32,106 bases of DNA from Actinobaculum sp. oral taxon 183 str. F0552 (GTDB lineage: Bacteria > Actinomycetota > Actinomycetes > Actinomycetales > Actinomycetaceae): the NCBI RefSeq assembly GCF_000466165.1, contig NZ_KE951420.1, positions 1 through 32,106 on the forward strand, read 5' to 3'. Made by a program: the position numbers and the translations under genes. Every line of letters starts with the position of its first letter. The stretch's first letter is position 1. The notes below the pieces were generated by a model. It was not told where the DNA came from and made no database searches. It saw nothing but the letters and a program-made list of their open reading frames with translations. Of this stretch, positions 23,162-30,448 are shown in pieces.

Positions 23162-25348
23162 GTGAGCAACCCGACGAAGAAGTCCGCGCCCCGCGCGGCC
23201 ACAGCAGCAAACGCGAAGAAGTCCGCTGCCAAGGCCACTGAGAAGCCTGCGGCAGCCGCCTCCACACCCGCCTCACAGGCGCGACGGCCTGCGGAGGTCG
23301 GGCCATCATCGTCAGAAACGGAGGAGTCCGCGGCCGGCAGGCAGGCGGGCGCGGCCGTGATCGGCCGGATCCCGATCATGGACGTCACACCGCGCGTCGA
23401 ATGCGGGCGCCTGCCCGCCAAGGGAACCGAGCACGAATCCTTCCCCGTCCAGGCGACGATCTTCCGCGAGGGCCACGACGCCTTCGCCGCCGAAGCGGAC
23501 CTGATCGACCCCGAGGGGGCGGTGGTCCAGAGCGCTCCGATGGAGCTCGTCAGGCCCGGCCTGGGACGCTACGAGGCCTGGCTCACCCCGACCCGCCCCG
23601 GCAGCTGGCGGTTCAGGGTGCGCGCCTGGTCGGACCCCTACGAGACGTGGCGTCACTCGGCCGAGATCAAGATCGGCGCCGGCGTGGACGTGCCGCTCGT
23701 CTTCCTAGAGGCGGAGGCCTTCTTCAAGCGGGCGTGGGAGCAGGCTCCCGCCAGGTCGAAGGCGCGCGCCGCGTTCAAGGGCGCCCAGGCCGCCGTCGCC
23801 GACGGCCAGCTCTCCGCCGACGAGCGCTTCGCCGCCGCCACGTCGCAGGAGGTCCGAGAGGCCCTGGCCGCCTCCCCCGTGCGCGACCTGGTCACCGAGA
23901 CGGACGCCTACCCGTTGAACGTCGACCGCATCCGCGCGCTCGTCGGCTCGTGGTACGAGATCTTCCCGCGGTCGATAGGCGCCAGGCGGGCGGCCGACGG
24001 GACGTGGAAGTCCGGCACGCTCCGCACGGCCGCCAGGGGCCTGGACCGCATCGCCGGCATGGGCTTCGACGTCGTCTACCTCACTCCCGTCCACCCGATC
24101 GGGACCACTAACCGCAAGGGTCGCAACAACACGCTCGTCGCCAAGCCGGGCGACCCGGGCAGCCCCTACGCGATCGGGTCGTCCGAGGGAGGGCACGACG
24201 CCATCCACCCCGAGCTCGGCACCTTCAAGGACTTCGACTACTTCGTCAAGCAGGCGAAGAGGCACGGCATGGAGGTGGCCCTCGACGTCGCCCTCCAGTG
24301 CTCGCCGGACCACCCGTGGCTGACCGAGCACCCCGAATGGTTCACCGCCCGGGCCGACGGCACCATCGCCTACGCGGAGAACCCGCCGAAGAAGTACCAG
24401 GACATCTACCCGCTCAACTTCGACAACGACCCGGAGGGGATCTACCGCGAGATCAAGCGCATCCTGGAACTGTGGGTCTCCCACGGAGTGACGATCTTCA
24501 GGGTCGACAACCCCCACACCAAGCCCCTGGCCTTCTGGCAGCGGCTCCTGTCCGAATTCCGGACCGAGCACCCCGACGTCCTCTTCCTCGCCGAGGCCTT
24601 CACCGCGCCCCCGATGCTCCAGGGCCTGGGGGCCGCGGGGTTCCACCAGTCCTACACCTACTTCGCGTGGAGGACCGAGAAGAAGGAGATCGAGGACTAC
24701 CTGTGGGAACTCGCCCGGCAGAGCGACGACAGGGTGCGCCCCGCGTTCTGGCCGACGACCCACGACATCCTCACCCCCTACATGCAGCGCGGGGGGCTGG
24801 CGGCCTTCTCCATCCGAGCGGTCCTGGCCGCCACCGGGTCGCCCACGTGGGGGATCTACTCGGGCTACGAACTCGTGGAGAACGTCGCCCGGCCGGGGGC
24901 CGAGGAGCAGGTCGACAACGAGAAGTACGAGTTCAAGGTGCGCGACTGGAAGGCCGCGGAGTACAACGGGATCGCCCACCTGCTCGGCAACCTCAACGCC
25001 ATCCGCTCCCGGCACACGGCCCTCAGGCGCCTGCGGGAGATCGTCATCAACCCGACGTCCAACGACAAGGTCATCTCCTTCACCCGCTACGCCCGCCCGG
25101 AGGAGACCCCCGACGGCAAGCCCGACGCGGTCATCACGGTGCTCAACCTCGACCCCTACGCCACCCGGGACGCCGAGGTCTACCTCGACCTCGGGCCGTT
25201 CGGTGTCTTCCCGCGCTGGGACGGCGGCGCCATCCTCGAGGTCACCGACGAGCTGAGCGGGCAGACCTTCCGCTGGAACGAGCACCCCTACGTGCGGCTC
25301 GACCCGCGCGGGCAGTGCGCTCACATCCTCTCGGCGAAGGCACTGTGA
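23162..25348 (+). CDS. glgE: Alpha-1,4-glucan:maltose-1-phosphate maltosyltransferase GlgE
   Basis: A 728-residue GH13_3 enzyme that transfers maltosyl units from maltose-1-phosphate to alpha-glucan chains. After the N-terminal extension, an N domain begins at IPIMDVTPRVECGRLPAKG. The catalytic barrel follows with WYEIFPRS, the nucleophile Asp in GVTIFRVDNPHTKP and the acid/base Glu in LFLAEAFTAPPML. PKKYQDIYPLNFDNDPEG is a typical GlgE block. The first 65 residues are an unusual tail rich in Ala, Lys and Ser (KKSAPRAATAANAKKSAAK), absent from Mycobacterium GlgE as I know it. GTG 23162 is a probable leaderless start. The stop TGA overlaps an ATG that belongs to the first decoy frame, not to mak, because of a tandem duplication at 25337-25438. 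Confidence 0.95.
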   Translation: MSNPTKKSAPRAATAANAKKSAAKATEKPAAAASTPASQARRPAEVGPSSSETEESAAGRQAGAAVIGRIPIMDVTPRVECGRLPAKGTEHESFPVQATIFREGHDAFAAEADLIDPEGAVVQSAPMELVRPGLGRYEAWLTPTRPGSWRFRVRAWSDPYETWRHSAEIKIGAGVDVPLVFLEAEAFFKRAWEQAPARSKARAAFKGAQAAVADGQLSADERFAAATSQEVREALAASPVRDLVTETDAYPLNVDRIRALVGSWYEIFPRSIGARRAADGTWKSGTLRTAARGLDRIAGMGFDVVYLTPVHPIGTTNRKGRNNTLVAKPGDPGSPYAIGSSEGGHDAIHPELGTFKDFDYFVKQAKRHGMEVALDVALQCSPDHPWLTEHPEWFTARADGTIAYAENPPKKYQDIYPLNFDNDPEGIYREIKRILELWVSHGVTIFRVDNPHTKPLAFWQRLLSEFRTEHPDVLFLAEAFTAPPMLQGLGAAGFHQSYTYFAWRTEKKEIEDYLWELARQSDDRVRPAFWPTTHDILTPYMQRGGLAAFSIRAVLAATGSPTWGIYSGYELVENVARPGAEEQVDNEKYEFKVRDWKAAEYNGIAHLLGNLNAIRSRHTALRRLREIVINPTSNDKVISFTRYARPEETPDGKPDAVITVLNLDPYATRDAEVYLDLGPFGVFPRWDGGAILEVTDELSGQTFRWNEHPYVRLDPRGQCAHILSAKAL

Positions 25349-25398
25349 TGGCGAACATGACTAATCTCGGAAGGCACTGTGATGGCGAACATGACTAA
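25348..25398 (+). CDS. Decoy 16-codon reading frame created by repeat copy 1
   Basis: ATG 25348 overlaps the glgE stop and opens a 16-codon frame beginning MANMTNLGRHCDGEHD, ending at TAA. It copies the start of maltokinase for seven codons and then runs out of frame. It has the same AAGG site as mak. Any role would be in controlling mak translation, not as a functional peptide. Confidence 0.4.
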   Translation: MANMTNLGRHCDGEHD

Positions 25399-25432
25399 TC
25401 TCGAAAGGCACTGTGATGGCGAACATGACTAA
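25382..25432 (+). CDS. Decoy 16-codon reading frame created by repeat copy 2
   Basis: ATG 25382 opens MANMTNLERHCDGEHD, which ends at TAA 25430-25432, past the true mak start at 25416. Ribosomes on this frame would cross the mak start region in another frame, which could either block or re-initiate on mak. Confidence 0.4.
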   Translation: MANMTNLERHCDGEHD

Positions 25433-26798
25433 TCTCGCAGAGGCACTCGGACCCTGGCTGAAGGCCAGTCGGTGGTATTCGGGCGGCCCGGCCGCCGTGG
25501 AAAGCGCGATCGAACTCGCGGGCGAATGGGAGGCGACGGTTCTGTGGCTGGTGCTCGCCTCCGGCTCGACCCACCACAACGTCCCCGTGGTCCTGCGCGA
25601 CGCCGCGGGCGATGCGGACGACGCCCCCCGCCCCGTCGCCTCCCTCGGCGGGCTGCGCGTCTTCGACGCCGCGGAGGACCGGGACGGCCAGCGGGCGCTC
25701 CTCGCGCTGGCGTGCGGCACCGAGGCCGTCCATGCCGTCGCGTCCGGGGACGTCGGCGACCCGGAGGCGACCCTGGCCAAGCTGCCCGCCTCGGTCCGGA
25801 CGACTCCGGCGGAGGACGCGCCCGCCCCACCCGCGAGGGTCTCGAGCGCGAAGAGGCTCACCAGCGAGCAGTCGAACACGTCGATCGTCTACACGATGGA
25901 GGACGGGGAACGCCTGATCCTCAAGATCTTCCGGGTCCTGGTACCCGGGTCGAACCCCGACGTCCACCTCCAGGCCGTCCTCTCCGACACGGGGACCGTG
26001 CCGCGCGCCCGCGGCGCCGCCCACCTGACGTGGGACGGCCAGGACGCCGACGTCCTCGTCGCCCAGGAGTTCCTGGGCGGGGCGCGAGACGCCTGGCAGG
26101 TGATCACCGAGGGTCTGGCCGACTCGGACGGGAGCCTCGGCGCCGCCGCGGAGTCGATACCCCGCCTGGGAGAGCTGACCAGGCGCATCCACGACACCCT
26201 CGCTAAGCGGTGCCCCCGCGTGGAGGCGGAGGCCACCGACCGGAAGCGCATCCGGGCCGCCTGGTCGCGCAGGGCCGCAGACGCCTGCGCCCTCGTCCTG
26301 GGGCTCGAGCCCTGGAAGGAGAGGATCGAGGAGGTGTTCGCGCGCACGGAGAACGTGACCTGGCCCCCTCTCCAACGGATCCACGGCGACTACCACCTCG
26401 GCCAGGTCCTCGACGCTCCGGACAGGGGCTGGGTCGCACTCGACTTCGAGGGCGAGCCGCTGCGTCCGCTGGCCGAGAGGAACACGCCCGACCTGGCCAT
26501 GCGCGACGTCGCGGGGATGATCCGCAGCTTCGGCTACGCCACCGGCTCGGCGGTCGCCGCCGGGGCGGACGAGGAGACGATGGCCGCCTGGGAGAAGGCG
26601 GCCGTGGACGCCTTCCTGACGGGATACGGCGACATCGGCGCACACGAACGGGTGCTCCTGGACGCCCTCATCCTCGACAAGGCCCTCTACGAGGTTTCGT
26701 ACGAAGCGGCCCAGCGCCCCACGTGGCTTCCGATCCCGCTCGCCGGGGCGGCGCGGATCCTCGGGGCCGACCCCCATTCTCTGTCCGCCTCACACTGA
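25416..26798 (+). CDS. mak: Maltokinase (maltose-1-phosphate forming)
   Basis: A 460-residue kinase that phosphorylates maltose with ATP to give the GlgE substrate. The N-terminal cap begins LAEALGPWLKASRWYSGG, like the WLPxxRWF pattern of the family. The kinase core has LTSEQSNTSIVYTMEDGERLILKIFR, then the catalytic IHGDYHLGQVL (His323, Asp325) and WVALDFEGEPLRPLAER with the metal-binding Asp. ATG 25416 lies in the third 34-bp repeat copy with AAAGG seven bases upstream; GTG 25413 is an alternative. It sits between glgE and glgB, the usual order in actinobacteria. A treS gene, often fused or adjacent to mak, is not present in the window, so maltose must come from elsewhere. Confidence 0.93.
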   Translation: MANMTNLAEALGPWLKASRWYSGGPAAVESAIELAGEWEATVLWLVLASGSTHHNVPVVLRDAAGDADDAPRPVASLGGLRVFDAAEDRDGQRALLALACGTEAVHAVASGDVGDPEATLAKLPASVRTTPAEDAPAPPARVSSAKRLTSEQSNTSIVYTMEDGERLILKIFRVLVPGSNPDVHLQAVLSDTGTVPRARGAAHLTWDGQDADVLVAQEFLGGARDAWQVITEGLADSDGSLGAAAESIPRLGELTRRIHDTLAKRCPRVEAEATDRKRIRAAWSRRAADACALVLGLEPWKERIEEVFARTENVTWPPLQRIHGDYHLGQVLDAPDRGWVALDFEGEPLRPLAERNTPDLAMRDVAGMIRSFGYATGSAVAAGADEETMAAWEKAAVDAFLTGYGDIGAHERVLLDALILDKALYEVSYEAAQRPTWLPIPLAGAARILGADPHSLSASH

Positions 26799-26828
26799 CA
26801 CCACCCCTCACATGGAAGAGTAAAGCAC

Positions 26829-29153
26829 ATGACTGATTCACCCTACGTCCGCGTCGACGACGAAGTCCTCAACGCCGTGGCCAACGGCTGGTACCACTCG
26901 CCGCACGACGTGCTCGGACCGCACATCGCCGAGGACTGCGTCACCGTGCGCACGATCCGGCGCCTGGCCGACAGCGTATTCATCGAGACCGCCGACGGCC
27001 GGACCGAAGCCGTCCACGAATGGGGTGGCATCTGGAGGGCCGTTCTCCCGGGCACCGACATTCCGGACTACCGAGTCGTCGCCGTCTACGGCGACGTCGA
27101 GAACCTCAGCGACGACCCCTACCGCTTCCTGCCGACGGTCGGAGACATGGACACCTACCTGTTCTCCGAAGGCCGCCACGAACGGCTGTGGGAGGCGCTC
27201 GGCGCCCACGTGCGCACCTACCCCAGCGAGCTGGGCGAGGTCAGCGGCGTGAGCTTCGCCGTCTGGGCGCCCAACGCCAAGGCCGTGCGCGTCATCGGGG
27301 ACTTCAACGGCTGGGACGGGACGCTCACCGCCATGCGCACGATGGGATCCTCGGGCATCTGGGAGATCTTCGTCCCCGGCGCCCTGGAGGGCCAGCGCTA
27401 CAAGTTCGAGATCCAGTACCCCGACCTGTCCTGGCACCAGAAGGCCGACCCCATGGCCCGCCGGGCCGAGGTCCCCCCGTCGACGGCATCGATCGTGACC
27501 CGGTCCCGCTTCACCTGGGAGGACGAGGAGTGGATGGACGAACGGGCGGGCAAGGACCCGCACGCGGGCCCCATCTCCGTCTACGAGATGCACCTGGGCA
27601 GCTGGCGTCCGGGGCTGTCCTACCGGGAGATCGCCGAGCAGCTCATCGGCCACGTCCAGTACTGCGGCTTCACCCACGTCGAGTTCATGCCGCTGGCCGA
27701 GCATCCCTTCGCGCCGTCGTGGGGCTACCAGGTGACGGGCTACTACGCCCCCACGGCGCGCTTCGGCACCCCCGACGACCTGCGCTACCTCGTCAACGAG
27801 CTCCACAAGGCGGGCATCGGCGTGATCGTCGACTGGGTCCCCGCCCACTTCCCCAAGGACGAGTGGGCGCTGGCCCGGTTCGACGGAACCGCCCTGTACG
27901 AGGACCCCAACCCCCTGCGCGGCGAGCATCCCGACTGGGGGACGTACGTGTTCAACTTCGGGCGCTGCGAGGTGCGCAACTTCCTCGTGGCCAACGCCCT
28001 GTACTGGCTCCAGGAGTTCCACATCGACGGCATCCGGGTGGACGCCGTCGCCTCCATGCTCTACCTCGACTACTCGCGCGAGTCGGGAGGCTGGCAGCCG
28101 AACGTCTTCGGCGGGCGCGAGAACCTGGAGGCGATCTCCTTCCTCCAGGAGTCCACGGCCACGGCCTACCGGGTCGCCCCCGGCATCATGATGCTCGCCG
28201 AGGAGTCGACGTCCTGGCCGGGCGTGACCGCCATGACCGAGCACGGCGGCCTGGGCTTCGGCCTGAAGTGGAACATGGGGTGGATGAACGACACCCTGCG
28301 CTACTTCGAGGAGAAGCCCGTCAACAGGAAGTGGCACCACAGCGAGATCACCTTCAGCCTCGTCTACGCCTTCTCGGAGCACTTCCTCCTGCCGCTCTCC
28401 CACGACGAGGTCGTGCACGGCAAGGGCTCCCTCTACGCGAAGATGCCCGGCGACGACTGGCAGAAGCTCGCCGGCGTACGCGAACTCCTGGCCTACCAGT
28501 GGTCGCATCCGGGCAAGAAGCTGCTGTTCATGGGCCAAGAATTCGCCCAGACCGAGGAATGGAACGAGTCGGCGGGCCTGCAGTGGTGGCTGACGAACGA
28601 GCCCTCGCACGACGGCGTCCTCTCCCTGGTCCGCCGGCTCAACGAGGTCTACCGCGAGCACCCGGCCCTGTGGAGCGACGACTTCACCAACCACGGCTTC
28701 GAGTGGATCGACGGCTCGGACGGCGACCACAACGTCATCAGCTACCTGCGCCGCAGCGCCGACGAGGAGGACATCCTCGTCGTCGTGTGCAACTTCGCGG
28801 GCATCCCGCACGGGAACTACCGGGTCGGGCTGCCCTTCGGCGGCCAATGGGACGAGATCGTCAACACCGACGCCCTGGAGTACGGCGGCTCGGGAGTCGG
28901 CAACTTCGGCGCGGTCGAGGCCGACGAGGTCGGCTGGAACGGGCGCCCCTATTCGGCGTCGCTCGAACTGCCGCCCTTCGGAACCGTCTACCTGGCCCCG
29001 CGCGACAAAGAGGCCCTGAAGCTGGCGAAGATCGCCGCCGAGGAGAAGAGGCGCGCGGCCGAAGCCGAAGAGGCGGCGCGGGCGGCCGAGGAGGCGGAAG
29101 AGGAAGAGCTCGAAGCCGAGGACAGCGAGGAAGCGGAGGGCGGCGAAGACTAG
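26829..29153 (+). CDS. glgB: 1,4-alpha-glucan branching enzyme GlgB
   Basis: A 774-residue GH13_9 enzyme that adds alpha-1,6 branches to growing glucan. An N1 domain (residues 1-105) and a CBM48 domain ([25 protein letters not shown]) precede the barrel. Catalytic residues are the Asp in [19 protein letters not shown], the Glu in [14 protein letters not shown] and the Asp in [15 protein letters not shown]. The C-terminal beta domain ends near [10 protein letters not shown] 45-residue tail follows, made almost only of Glu, Ala, Lys and Arg and turning strongly acidic, with coiled-coil character; it is not part of the usual enzyme. It starts 30 bases after mak and completes the glgE-mak-glgB operon. 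A strong hairpin follows at 29166-29206. Confidence 0.95.
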   Translation: MTDSPYVRVDDEVLNAVANGWYHSPHDVLGPHIAEDCVTVRTIRRLADSVFIETADGRTEAVHEWGGIWRAVLPGTDIPDYRVVAVYGDVENLSDDPYRFLPTVGDMDTYLFSEGRHERLWEALGAHVRTYPSELGEVSGVSFAVWAPNAKAVRVIGDFNGWDGTLTAMRTMGSSGIWEIFVPGALEGQRYKFEIQYPDLSWHQKADPMARRAEVPPSTASIVTRSRFTWEDEEWMDERAGKDPHAGPISVYEMHLGSWRPGLSYREIAEQLIGHVQYCGFTHVEFMPLAEHPFAPSWGYQVTGYYAPTARFGTPDDLRYLVNELHKAGIGVIVDWVPAHFPKDEWALARFDGTALYEDPNPLRGEHPDWGTYVFNFGRCEVRNFLVANALYWLQEFHIDGIRVDAVASMLYLDYSRESGGWQPNVFGGRENLEAISFLQESTATAYRVAPGIMMLAEESTSWPGVTAMTEHGGLGFGLKWNMGWMNDTLRYFEEKPVNRKWHHSEITFSLVYAFSEHFLLPLSHDEVVHGKGSLYAKMPGDDWQKLAGVRELLAYQWSHPGKKLLFMGQEFAQTEEWNESAGLQWWLTNEPSHDGVLSLVRRLNEVYREHPALWSDDFTNHGFEWIDGSDGDHNVISYLRRSADEEDILVVVCNFAGIPHGNYRVGLPFGGQWDEIVNTDALEYGGSGVGNFGAVEADEVGWNGRPYSASLELPPFGTVYLAPRDKEALKLAKIAAEEKRRAAEAEEAARAAEEAEEEELEAEDSEEAEGGED

Positions 29154-29165
29154 CCTCCGGCGAGA

Positions 29166-29206
29166 GCCGGGTCGCCGGGCGCGCACCAGCCGTCCGGCGA
29201 CCCGGC
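29166..29206 (+). terminator. Terminator hairpin of the glgE-mak-glgB operon
   Basis: A perfect 13-bp stem (GCCGGGTCGCCGG and its complement) with a 15-base loop begins 13 bases after the glgB stop. There is no T tract. Confidence 0.6.
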
Positions 29207-29295
29207 CGGGCTCCGGCTGCCGGAACTTCCGCGAACCCCGCGCGGCGTCGACGGATTCGGCCGTCGGGCGGCCGTGTGTCCGAGCATTCGGCGGG

Positions 29296-29325
29296 TTAGC
29301 ATCCCCCGTGTCGGGTCGGTAAACT
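29296..29325 (+). promoter_or_regulatory. Promoter of the lacI-GH13 operon
   Basis: TTAGCA (29296-29301) and TAAACT (29320-29325) are separated by 18 bases. The leader before the lacI start would be about 74 bases long and contains inverted repeats. Confidence 0.4.
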
Positions 29326-29367
29326 TTTTCGCAAGGCACACCGCGTGCCTGTACGCATCCGACCCGA
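29311..29367. promoter_or_regulatory. Nested inverted repeats over the lacI promoter, candidate operator
   Basis: Outer arms TCGGGTCGG (29311-29319) and CCGACCCGA (29359-29367) pair perfectly and extend further with one bulge. Inside lies AGGCAC (29334-29339), five bases, GTGCCT (29345-29350), a 17-bp palindrome of the size usual for LacI-family operators, just after the -10 box. Confidence 0.45.
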
Positions 29368-29405
29368 ACACGGCAGCGGGGCAGCGAAGCCCCCGGGAGT
29401 GATCC

Positions 29406-30416
29406 ATGACTGAGAGAGTCCGCCTGGCCGATCTGGCTCGCCAGGCCGGAGTGTCCACGGCAACCGTCTCGCGCGTCCTCAACGGCAAGGAGACCGTGGC
29501 GCCCGCGACCCGCCAGGCGGTGCTCACCGCCCTCGACCTGCTCGGATACGAGCGTCCCGAGCGGCTGCGCCAGCGCCCCGGCGGGCTCATCGGCCTCATC
29601 GTCCCGGAGCTGTCCAACCCGATCTTCCCCAGCTTCGCGCAGAACCTCGAGACGACCATGGCCGCCAGGGGATACACTCCCCTGCTGTGCACGCAGACGG
29701 CGGGCGGCATCACCGAGGACGCCTACGTCCAGCTCCTCCTGGACCAGCGCGTCTCGGGGATCATCTTCCTCAGCGGACTGCACGCCGACTCCAGCCTGCC
29801 GACCACCCGCTACGCCCGCCTGAAGGAGATGCGGGTCCCCTTCGTCACGCTCAACGGCGCGCACGAGCAGATCGACGCCCCCGACGTGTCCACCGACCAC
29901 ACCGACGCCGTCGCCCAGGCCGTCCGCCACCTCATCTCCCTGGGGCACACGAGGATCGGACTGGCCCTCGGCCCCGCGCGCTTCACCCCCTCCCGGCACA
30001 AGGAGCAGGGGTACCGGCGGGTCATGACGTCCCTCCTGCCGGACTCGCCCCTGAACGTCGCCAACACGCTCTACACCGTCGAGGGCGGGCAGGCGGCGGC
30101 CGGCGAACTCCTCGACGACGGCTGCACGGGCCTGATCTGCGGCAGCGACGTCATGGCGCTGGGGGCGATCCGCCAGTGCGAAGGGCGCGGCCTGCAGGTG
30201 CCCGCCGACGTCTCCGTCGTCGGCTTCGACGACTCGGCGCTCATGGCCTTCTCGTCGCCGCCGCTGACGACCATCCGCCAGCCGGTCCGCGCCATGAGCG
30301 AGGCGGCCGTCTCCCTGCTCCTGTCCATCATCGACGAGGCCCCGGTCTCCCAGGCCTCGCTCAAGTTCCACGCCGAACTCATCGTCCGCGACTCCACGGC
30401 CTCGCACTCCCCGTGA
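29406..30416 (+). CDS. LacI-family transcriptional regulator
   Basis: A 336-residue sugar-responsive repressor. The N-terminal helix-turn-helix is clear (VRLADLARQAGVSTATVSRVLNGKETVAPATRQAV), followed by the hinge region and a periplasmic-binding-like effector domain (LIGLIVPELSNPIFPSFAQNLE, then GLICGSDVMALGAIRQCE and VPADVSVVGFDDSALMAFSSPPLTTIRQP). The DNA-contact residues ATVSRVLN are intact. The start ATG 29406 has GGGAG about six bases upstream. The alpha-glucosidase gene begins 32 bases downstream, so it probably controls that gene and itself in response to a maltose- or isomaltose-like sugar. The palindrome at 29334-29350 is its best candidate site. The effector cannot be told from sequence alone. 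Confidence 0.93.
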   Translation: MTERVRLADLARQAGVSTATVSRVLNGKETVAPATRQAVLTALDLLGYERPERLRQRPGGLIGLIVPELSNPIFPSFAQNLETTMAARGYTPLLCTQTAGGITEDAYVQLLLDQRVSGIIFLSGLHADSSLPTTRYARLKEMRVPFVTLNGAHEQIDAPDVSTDHTDAVAQAVRHLISLGHTRIGLALGPARFTPSRHKEQGYRRVMTSLLPDSPLNVANTLYTVEGGQAAAGELLDDGCTGLICGSDVMALGAIRQCEGRGLQVPADVSVVGFDDSALMAFSSPPLTTIRQPVRAMSEAAVSLLLSIIDEAPVSQASLKFHAELIVRDSTASHSP

Positions 30417-30448
30417 GTCCGCCGCACCCCCGATCCTAGGAATCAGCC

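Larger units (their letters stand above)
25337..25438 (+). repeat. Three tandem copies of a 34-bp unit across the glgE-mak junction
   Basis: Copies lie at 25337-25370, 25371-25404 and 25405-25438 and are identical except for the last base (G, A, C). Each carries AAGG, a GTGATGG overlap and MANMTNL coding bases, that is, a full ribosome site and start region for mak. Copy 1 also holds the last codons and stop of glgE. Because 34 is not a multiple of three, only copy 3 is in frame with mak. Confidence 0.95.

Noticed and set aside
26838-30407. A 1189-codon open frame on the minus strand
   Set aside because: It is antisense to glgB and lacI, both of which have clear family motifs. Its composition is that of a shadow frame.
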